Shown piece by piece: positions 53,901 to 64,000 of a DNA stretch of 64,000 nt. The position numbers and the translations under genes are program-made. Within the stretch, counting starts at the first letter, position 1. The number at the start of each line of letters is the position of its first letter. This DNA is from Nematostella vectensis (taxonomy: Eukaryota > Cnidaria > Anthozoa > Actiniaria > Edwardsiidae), in the NCBI RefSeq assembly GCF_932526225.1, contig NC_064036.1, positions 18,994,953 to 19,058,952 on the forward strand, written 5' to 3'. The notes under the pieces were generated by a model. It saw nothing but the letters and a program-made list of their open reading frames with translations, was not told the DNA's origin and did no database searches.

Positions 53901-56900
53901 TATCATATCTATGACTGCGCACCACCCCTTTTGACCCTTCCATATCATATATATGACTGCGCACCACCCATTTTTTACTCTTCCATATCATATATATGAC
54001 TGCACACCACCCCTTTTGACTCTTCCATATCATATCTATGACTGCGCACCACCCTTTTTGACTCTTCCATATCATATCTAAGACTGCGCACCACCCCTTT
54101 TTGACCCTTCCATATCATATCTATGACTGCGCACCACCCCTTTTGACTCTTCCATATCATATCTATGACTGCGCACCACCCCTTTTGACCCTTCCATATC
54201 ATATATATGACTGCGCACCACCCATTTTTGACTCTTCCATATCATATATATGACTGCACACCACCCCTTTTGACTCTTCCATATCATATCTATGACTGCG
54301 CACCACCCTTTTTGACTCTTCCATATCATATCTATGACTGCGCACCACCCCTTTTGACCCTTCCATATCATATCATATCTATGACTGCGCACCACCCCTT
54401 TTGACTCTTCCATATCATATCTATGACTGCGCACCACCCCTTTTTGACTCTTCCATATCATATCTATGACTGCGCACCACCCCTTTTGACTCTTCCATAT
54501 CATATCTATGACTGCGCACCACCCCTTTTGACTCTCCCATATCATATCTATGACTGCGCACCACCCCTTTTGACTCTTCCATATCATATCTATGACTGCG
54601 CACCACCCCTTTTGACTCTTCCATATCATATCTATGACTGCGCACCACCCCTTTTTGACTCTTCCATATCATATCTATGACTGCGCACCACCCTTTTTGA
54701 CCCTTCCATATCATATCTATGACTGCGCACCACCCCTTTTGACTCTTCCATATCATATCTTTGACTGCGCACCACCCTTTTTGACCCTTCCATATCATAT
54801 CTATGACTGCGCACCACCCTTTTTGACCCTTCCATATCATATCTATGACTGCGCACCACCCTTTTTGACCCTTCCATATCATATCTATGATTGCGCACCA
54901 CCCCTCATCGCGGTTGTTAACGAATGAAATAGATGGATAACCATGCGATCAAAATTTGAGTCATGAGCATGAAAAGTACCCCACCCCTCTTCGATGACTC
55001 TCTTCTTTTTCTGGGGTGTTTATTTTTTAGTGGTTTGGACAGCACGTCAAGTTTACTAGTGCTGGACGCCCTAAGAGCTGTCGCCGAGAAAGGCAAACTC
55101 ACCGTAATATGCGTCATTCATCAGCCAAGGTTTGAGATATTTGGTAAGTAGAAAATGAGCAAAGGTTCCTGGTCGCAAATGCATGTAATTTCTTCCTACT
55201 GCTTATTATTGGCCAATCCGTCTGAATACCTTTCTCATATCCTTCCTATCTGTCTCTTGGTCTGAATACCTCTCTCACATCCTTCCTACCTGTCTCTTGG
55301 TCTGAATACCTCTCTCATATCCTTCCTATCTGTCTCTTGGTCTGAATACCTCTCTCACATCCTTCCTATCTGTCTCTTGGTCTGAATACCTCTCTCACAT
55401 CCTTCCTTTATGTCTCTTGGTCTGAATACCTCTTTCACATCCTTCCTACCTGTCTCTTGGTCTGAATACCTCTCTCACATCCTTCCTACCTGTCTCTTGG
55501 TCTGAATACCTCTCTCACATCCTTCCTACCTGTCTCTTGGTCTGAATACCTCTCTCACATCCTTCCTACCTGTCTCTTGGTCTGAATACCTCTCTCACAT
55601 CCTTCCTACCTGTCTCTTGGTCTGAATACCTCTCTCACATCCTTCCTATCTGTCTCTTGGTCTGAATACCTCTCTCACATCCTTCCTATCTGTCTCTTGG
55701 TCTGAATACCTCTCTCACATCCTTCCTCTCTGTCTCTTGGTCTGAATACCTCTCTCACATCCTTCCTACCTGTCTCTTGGTCTGAATACCTCTCTCACAT
55801 CCTTCCTACCTGTCTCTTGGTCTGAATACCTCTCTCACATCCTTCCTACCTGTCTCTTGGTCTGAATACCTCTCTCACATCCTTCCTACCTGTCTCTTGG
55901 TCTGAATACCTCTCTCACATCCTTCCTACCTGTCTCTTGGTCTGAATACCTCTCTCACATCCTTCCTATCTGTCTCTTGGTCTGAATACCTCTCTCACAT
56001 CCTTCCTATCTGTCTCTTGGTCTGAATACCTCTCTCACATCCTTCCTATCTGTCTCTTGGTCTGAATACCTCTCTCAAATCCTTCCTCTCTGTCTCTTGG
56101 TCTGAATACCTCTCTCACATCCTTCCTACCTGTTATTTAGTCTGAATACCTCTCTCACATCCTTCTCGTGTGTCTCCTGCAGATCGCATGCACAAGGTTT
56201 TGTTCTTAGGTCCAGGAGGAAGGACGGTATTTCAGGGAACTGTTGACGAGTCTATGGCCTACTTCTCATCGCTCAATCTACGCATGCCTGCTAACGTGAA
56301 TCCAGCTGACTTCTTCATGGATGTGATCGGGGGCTTATATGATGGGAAGGACGCTGACAAGAACTTTACGTCTGCGAAGTTGTTTGACGAGTGGGAGAAT
56401 CACGTGGGCGGAAAAACCGCTGGCTCAAGCGCATCACCCGATCATCGCGTCATGCCAGCAATAGTTACCGGTAAGGTGTTTGCAATCGATTATCAACTAC
56501 AAGTATCTCCCAGACTGAACCGAGCTACTCTGGAGTAGTACCAAGGCACTCTCGAACAGTACCGACCCACTCCAAAATAGTATCGAGTCACTCCCGAATA
56601 GTACCGAGTCACTCCCGAATAGTATCGAGTCACTCCCGAACAGTATCGAGTCACTCCCGAATAGTACCGATTCAAACACTTCCAAATAGTATAGAGCCAC
56701 TCACGAATGGAACCGAGTCACTCCCGGAAAGAACCGTGTCACCTCCGAATAATGTCGAGTCACTCCCGAATATTATCGCACTACTCTAGAATAGTACTAT
56801 GCTTCCTGAATAGTATCGAGTCACTCCAGCTACTCCGAGCTATTCCAGAATAATATCGAGACACTCCCTGATATTATCGAGCCACACTCTAATAGTATCG

Positions 56901-59900
56901 AGTCACTTCCGAATAGTACCTAGTCAATCCCGGATAGTACCAAGTCAATACAAAATTGTCCCCAGCAGCGATCTGCTGAAAAAATATTTTTTTTGTTTTG
57001 TTTTACAGATCATCATCGCAAACTTCCCGGATTTTTCTCACAGTTCTTCTGTTTCCTCAGTCGTGAGATTCGCTTGCAATTCCGTTTGACGAAGACGCTG
57101 TTAATGGATCAGTTCCTTGTGCTACTGGCCGGTGGAACTCTTGGGGCACTTCGCCGGGAGGTAACCCCTCATATCTTACCCTTCCACTTTACCGAGAGGT
57201 AACCCCCATATCTTGCCCATCACTTCACCGAGAGGTAATCCCTATATCTTACCCTTCTACTTCGCTGGGGTTAACCCCCATATCTTGCCCTTCCAATTCG
57301 CCGAGGTAACCACCATACGTGACACACTGTGGCAGAAAGACTAGTCTATTCGCCTTTTCTTATAGTCGCTATGTATTGACATTTGCTTGATCTACCCATG
57401 ATAAACGTGCGCCCATCAAATGCGACTTAATGATTAAAGCTTCTTCTGACGTAACAATGTATTTCTTCAGGCGCCATTGGATCAGTTCTTCGTGCTTCAA
57501 ACTCTAAGCTCTCTCGCTATTGGCCTAACTGCAATGCTCTCTGCGCTTCGATGCTTTGGCAATACAAGGACAACCTTTTGGAGGTAACTATTATAGAAAT
57601 TTTTTATATATTCTTGATTTTACTTACAAAAGAGTCTGAATACTCATACTTTGAAACAAGATCTATTTGTATTGGAGAGGAGATGTCATAAAGAGTGTAC
57701 AAACAGGAGTGAAAATCCTGTACCTCAAAGCTACCATGTTTAGGTATCTAAAAAGGTAAAAAACGCAAGGTCTTCAAACTACAAAAAAAACGCCTCTCGC
57801 TCTGTGAGTGTGACATTGCTGTAAATTGCATTATTGTTATTCCAGAGAATCATCGACTGGTATCAACCGTCTTAGCTACTTTCTCGCCGTGAACGTGGTA
57901 CAATTACCCATATTGGTCGTCACACCTATGATGTACTTGAGCCTACTGTACCCACTAGTCGCGCCCAGAGGTATCCCAAATATTACCCATAATTCTATTC
58001 ATAACTATGATTAATTTAATTTAATTTTAATTTTTTTTTAATTTATTGACTTTGCCCACGGAGAAAAAAAAAAAATACACATACATAATACGTTATACAT
58101 GAGAAACAGAACATGAATACATACAATAACGAAAGGGCAGGGTATCCGCCACAGCTAGGCCAATTACGGCGGACCCGAGTTTAAAATGTGTAAAAGTTAC
58201 AAGGTCACAAAAACTAAATTAGAAACAACATGAAATTTGGTGCGTTAGCACCCTGGCCCGATCGCAGGTGAGGCAGACAGATTTCCATGAGCGCGGATCC
58301 TCTGGATCGTAAGTTATCGAAAGAGCATTTAAGTAGTAATTTAATAAAGCGCGCTTGAAAGAAGCATGGTCAGAGTAGCTAGAACTATTTAACAAATTAG
58401 TGAGAGTGTTCCATATTCTTGTACAACGGTTTAAATATGATTTTTGAAAAGCAGAAGTTTTGCATTTGCGAGCGAAGAATTGTGGTGCGCTTGAGTTTGT
58501 AGATGATCTAGTAGGACGGACTGAGCGAACTTTGGGAACAATTGATGGATTAATATTGACAAGCCCATTTATGATTTTATAAAAGTATGACATGTCCAAA
58601 TATTCGTGCCAATACGATAGTGGCAATAATTTAAGTTGAATAAGTCTTTCTTTGTATGTTTGGCTGCATCTAAATGGGAGTCCTAACATGTACTTGCTAG
58701 CTCGTCTTTGGATTCTTTCAACTCGTCTAATCAGGTCCTTTGTCTGCGGTGCCCACAGTTGTGTTGCGTATCCTAGGTGAGGACGTACTAGGGCGAGATA
58801 CATCGATCTTCTTATGTTGGTTTTCTTTATGGATCTTGAGTGTCTTCTAACGAACCCCAGCGTCCTGTTGGCCTTACTACATGCCTCGTCAACTTGCTTA
58901 GTCCAAGAGAGGTCGTCTGACATCCAGACGCCGAGATCCTTCTCCGTCTCAGTGCAGGCTAAAGGCAAACCGCCAAGCGAATATGTTTTGAGAACTGGTT
59001 TACGCTTTCGCGAAACCCGCATGACTTTGCTCTTTGTTTGATTAAATGTCATGCCTGTCGATGCCGCCCAGCCATTTAGACTGTTCAGGTCAGATTGTAA
59101 CACATCCGTGTCGTCCGCCGAGTTGATAACATTAAAGACCTTAGTGTCGTCTGCAAATGTCGCAACATTGCATGAGCAATGATTTACTTGAGCCCGCAGT
59201 AAGCACCAGTCCCGTCCTGCAGAGTTGTCTTTAATGTATAAAAAAAATTACGCTTAATCCCCAAAACGTGCATCAAAAATCTCGGATGCCTGGGAGAGGA
59301 GAGTGAATGCGCGTTTTACCTTCCCTACCACCCCCTCCCTCTTCCTACACTTTTCCCAAGTCTGCGCGTTTACTGATGCATTTCACCGTTCGTTTAGGTT
59401 TTCTTATGTACCACTACATAGCAACACTGGCGGCTCAGTTTGCTTGTACAGGAATGGGCTACGCCATATCTACTCTTTTCAACCCTAAGAACTCGCAAAT
59501 GGCCTCCGTCACCTTTGCTTTGATCAGCTCCCTTGTGTCCGGTGAGTACTCGCGAGTAGATGGTGACACTGCGTTTAAATGTGATTGGCTTGATATCGAA
59601 TGACGGTGGCTCTACGATGACACTGCGTTTAATTAGATGCTTAGTAGTCTTCTTGTGGTTTACTTTGACGAACTTCAATACTTGTGTGAGTAGCGTTGCA
59701 AAGCTTGGAGGTACATGACTATGCACCTAGTAGAATTGTAATCCTAAATTACGACCACCTACGCACCTACATGACATCACAATAACAAACCGCTATGGAT
59801 GTTGCCTGGCTTCATTGAAGGTCTCCCCCCTCTCTGCTCCTGCCCTTATTTCTTTGATGAGTGTTGCGTTTTTCTATCGCAGGTCTGTCCCCGTCCTTGT

Positions 59901-60163
59901 GCAAGATGCAGGACTATACCGTCATCGGCCCAATGATGTACACACTGTCCTACTGTCGTTGGTACGTGGAAGCCCTCTTCGAAAAGGAAGCCATCCGTTT
60001 CCCGGACGTTCTTGGCCAGTATGTGCACGAATTGGCCAATAAGAACGGATACTCTCTGGATAACTACGCCACGTGCATCATGGCAATGATGGTTATGGGT
60101 CTGGTGTACCGTGTTCTCGCCTTCCTCTTTCTTGTCTTCACGAACCGTGGAAAACAACAGTAA
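44958..60163 (+). CDS. ABCG-family half-transporter with cysteine-rich ectodomain (ABCG24/28-like)
   Basis: Exons: 44958-45036, 46580-46706, 47149-47234, 48315-48533, 49428-49606, 49934-50081, 50298-50426, 50552-50635, 51022-51132, 51374-51427, 51656-51753, 55031-55143, 56183-56470, 57009-57160, 57471-57583, 57846-57970, 59398-59541, 59883-60163 (TAA). Phases agree except between the first two, where at least one exon is missing. Order: signal peptide; Cys-rich ectodomain ([39 protein letters not shown]); membrane helix ([19 protein letters not shown]); nucleotide-binding domain with Walker [10 protein letters not shown], signature [10 protein letters not shown], Walker [10 protein letters not shown]-loop VIHQPR; then a C-terminal ABC2-type membrane domain. 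About 843 aa without the missing exon. This architecture is known from plant ABCG24/28 and some invertebrates. It should dimerise; the substrate cannot be told. Confidence 0.93.
45602..45923. mobile_element. MITE with 8-bp target-site duplication (hAT-like)
   Basis: A 306-bp element (45610-45915) is bounded by inverted ends GGGGGTGAATAGG / CCTATTCACCCCC and flanked by direct 8-bp repeats TCAGATAA. The interior is full of ATCCG motifs (AATCCGCCGATCCGC, ATCCGTGATCCGC). No coding capacity. An 8-bp duplication is typical of hAT elements; the assignment is inference. Confidence 0.85.
46212..46276. repeat. Perfect-looking hairpin, 22-bp arms
   Basis: CAGGCAAGTACCTGCCTTCT and its near-exact inverse AGAAGGCAGGTACTGGCCTG are separated by about 20 bases. 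Probably a small foldback element or an extrudable palindrome. Confidence 0.8.
46690..46985 (+). repeat. 28-bp minisatellite copying the donor of ABCG exon 2, ~10 copies
   Basis: Exon 2 ends CAACCGTGCCCTGAAG followed by GTAAATGGGACGCAAACG. The repeat unit is CGTGCCCTGATGGTAAATGG plus GACGCAAA, so each copy contains a near-copy of the exon end and its donor. The array begins exactly at the functional junction. Confidence 0.93.
47468..48205. repeat. 25-bp minisatellite, ~29 copies
   Basis: Unit GTGTGCTTGACATGGCATAC plus TTCCG, with GATGTGC and ACATGACATA variants. It lies in the ABCG intron after exon 3. All three minus-strand frames are open for 237-287 codons with a 25-residue period; these are artefacts. 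I see no exon in the unit. Confidence 0.93.
48690..48805. mobile_element. Fragment related to the 9.4-kb MITE
   Basis: Shares TCGTTTCTGCGTTTTCGT, AAAACGCTTCTTGTGGAC and GCGTTTTCAAACGA with the element at 9395-9897, in matching order. Only one end is obvious, so it is probably a truncated copy in the ABCG intron after exon 4. Confidence 0.6.
48828..49285. mobile_element. Possible MITE rich in CGCGAAATTTAA motifs
   Basis: Both ends carry similar inverted motifs (TTAATTTTCGCGCG at the left, GCGCGAAACTAAAG at the right). Several CGCGAAATTTAA / ATTCGCGAACTTAAAGA copies lie between. Ends and duplication are not defined well. Confidence 0.5.
49852..49950 (+). repeat. Two-copy duplication of the ABCG exon 6 acceptor
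   Basis: GCATGCAAAACTGCTGTGTAG followed by GTACC occurs twice, about 58 bp apart. Only the second copy, followed by GGAATACACATACGG, leads into the exon 6 frame (start 49934). The first copy is a nearly identical decoy 3' splice site. Confidence 0.85.
51840..54905. repeat. 42/43-bp minisatellite, ~72 copies
   Basis: Unit GACTCTTCCATATCATATCT plus ATGACTGCGCACCACCCCTTTT, with one-base length variants. It fills most of the ABCG intron between the Walker B exon (ends 51753) and the next exon (starts 55031). Mostly 42-bp periodicity keeps long frames open on both strands; these are artefacts. Confidence 0.95.
55205..56182 (+). repeat. 40-bp minisatellite resembling the acceptor of ABCG exon 13, ~24 copies
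   Basis: Unit TCTGAATACCTCTCTCACAT plus CCTTCCTACCTGTCTCTTGG, highly homogeneous. The final copy grades directly into the functional 3' splice site: TCTCACATCCTTCTCGTG then TGTCTCCTGCAG. The array therefore multiplies a polypyrimidine tract next to the true acceptor. Confidence 0.93.
56520..56965. repeat. ~21-bp minisatellite, ~20 copies
   Basis: Unit GAATAGTATCGAGTCACTCCC, increasingly degenerate toward the right. It lies in the ABCG intron after exon 13. Confidence 0.88.
57145..57312 (+). repeat. ~40-bp repeat copying the donor of ABCG exon 14, 5 copies
   Basis: Exon 14 ends CTTCGCCGGGAG followed by GTAACCCCTCATATCTTACC. Four further copies follow (for example TTTACCGAGAG-GTAACCCCCATATC and AATTCGCCGAG-GTAACCACCAT). 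Each keeps an exon-like edge and most keep a GTAA donor. Confidence 0.9.
57990..59225 (-). mobile_element. 5'-truncated LINE (CR1/L2-like), C-terminal reverse transcriptase
   Basis: A minus-strand frame of about 300 codons (58219 to about 59190) starts just upstream of the catalytic motif FADDTKVF. It continues with [33 protein letters not shown] and a conserved non-LTR retrotransposon tail ([16 protein letters not shown]). The 5' part of the reverse transcriptase and the endonuclease are missing. The 3' end runs into A/T-rich AATTAAA-type repeats near 58.02 kb. It is inserted antisense in the ABCG intron between exons 16 and 17. Confidence 0.9.
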
Positions 60164-60487
60164 CAGCTCGGGGTGGACAGGAGATCACAGGGAGAAGTAG
60201 CAAAAATAGATAGTTTTGGTTGTATTATAGTCCGAGCAAACAGTGCCCGGCGAGACGCTGGTGTTTGAACACTATGTTAGGAGATGCTCAGGTAGCGAAA
60301 TTTCTTTTGTCTTGTGTACAAGCGACCGTAGCTTTACCATCAATGCTGTCGTCCAAGACAAGAGAAAAAATAGCCGACGATCGTCAATGACCCCCACACC
60401 CGGAATGTCTGGTGGTGTACAAAACTAGAGGCAACTACACACAGTATTGTTTTTATTATCAGTTATTATTTTCCTATAAGAAAACCT

Positions 60488-60493
60488 AATAAA
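60488..60493 (+). terminator. Polyadenylation signal of the ABCG gene
   Basis: AATAAA about 325 bases after the stop codon. The intervening DNA is ordinary 3' untranslated sequence. Confidence 0.65.
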
Positions 60494-60598
60494 ACCACAA
60501 GTTGTGTTTGTAGTATTTTGAGTTCTTGTAAAGGAGCTTACTGTGTTTGTGTAGAATCTTAAAATCAGCAAACACAAGAGCGTGTATCAGAAAATTCG

Positions 60599-60604
60599 TT
60601 TATT
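60599..60604 (-). terminator. Candidate polyadenylation signal of PSMC3
   Basis: AATAAA on the minus strand about 445 bases after the PSMC3 stop. It lies about 110 bp from the convergent ABCG signal, so the two genes end nearly back to back. Confidence 0.55.
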
Positions 60605-61047
60605 CTTCAAGCAGGACAACTTTGCGTACGTCTCTTAAGACTATCAACGTGTGTATAAATAGCTTATCTATGTCGCCATGAGATGAAAACAACGCCCAGG
60701 GTCCACGGGGAAAGCTTTAGTTGAAGTCTCCCCGAACAGTTTGGTCGATGCAAACTGCTCTAGTATTACTTAGTAGTGCTCGTGATACCCATGTCTGCAG
60801 GGCTGCAAAGTGGTTCGCCAACGTTTTCTTGAAGTGAGCTGAGCGAGGCTATGGTCCGGTGTTTCCACTGGGCATTAACATTCTGAAACCCAAATATAAT
60901 GCTTCAAGACAGGCAGTCAATTAGAAGAATAAACCTTCACTGCAGGACAAGAAATGTGTTGAACCTATGTACAATAGGGATGAATTAAGTTTTGTTTTGT
61001 CTATTTGGGCCTGGGCTCGCTAGCTTATAAAGACCTGCCGTCCTCCT

Positions 61048-63712
<2,665 letters not shown>

Positions 63713-64000
63713 CTGCAAATAATGATAAAGCAACTTAGCTGCATATAAAATATATTCAACTGGTGACTGGTAGAGCTTAGACAATGATGAAGAGGTAGTT
63801 CTGCGCATTTGATCATGACACTAAGTTGAATTTGTGCCATACAGTACTAATATTTGATTGATGGCCAGTATTCCAGCAAGGAAAGCTGAATTCCAAGCCA
63901 AGTAGTCTTCACAAAATCCTTGTATCTCTATCATAACTAACTTGTGCACCATGTACTGTACTATATATAGCAGGTGCTGTAACATGCTGTTGTTTGACAT

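Noticed and set aside
51840-54905. Many overlapping frames ([14 protein letters not shown]-type and the plus-strand equivalents)
   Set aside because: 42-bp minisatellite artefacts in the ABCG intron.

Overview
The window is animal nuclear DNA. It is AT-rich, with small exons, GT-AG introns and many minisatellites. The best fit is an anthozoan cnidarian such as a sea anemone (inference). The grounds are two precursors for RPamide/VRHamide-type amidated neuropeptides resembling sea-anemone Antho-RPamide, and a plant-like ABCG transporter with a cysteine-rich ectodomain, a type absent from vertebrates as far as I recall. No bacterial, rRNA, tRNA or CRISPR feature was recognised.

Layout. (1) 1.4-29.8 kb, minus strand: two tandem neuropeptide precursor genes made of micro-exons. 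The upstream one (24325-25399, promoter near 27.3 kb, possible second promoter near 29.8 kb) encodes 79 aa with two RPamide peptides. The downstream one (1431-11309, promoter near 13.4 kb) alternates 14-32 nt spacer exons with 40-49 nt peptide exons in a strict phase 1/phase 2 rhythm. It encodes VRHamide, VRPamide, PRPamide, RYamide and FRPamide peptides. Between them lie about 7.7 kb of minisatellites, including a head-to-head inverted array. (2) 34.5-39.1 kb, plus: an MCFD2-like EF-hand secretory protein. (3) 39.6-44.8 kb, minus: METTL1, convergent with the MCFD2-like gene and sharing a 114-bp gap, probably a bidirectional promoter, with (4) the ABCG transporter at 44.96-60.16 kb, plus. (5) 61.0 kb to beyond the right edge, minus: the 3' half of PSMC3, convergent with the ABCG gene. 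Transposon remnants sit in introns and intergenic DNA: foldback/MITE elements, a MITE with an 8-bp target duplication, and a 5'-truncated LINE.

The most striking pattern is that many tandem repeats have grown out of splice junctions. In four genes the repeat unit copies the edge of a neighbouring exon plus its splice donor or acceptor. Cases: METTL1 intron 5; ABCG introns after exons 2, 5, 12 and 14; the last PSMC3 intron; and exons 1 and 8 of the long neuropeptide gene. In the last case a duplicated peptide-exon unit, read in another frame, has exactly the phase of a spacer exon I could not otherwise find. Very long open frames across other arrays (17, 18, 25 and 42-bp units) are repeat artefacts, not genes.
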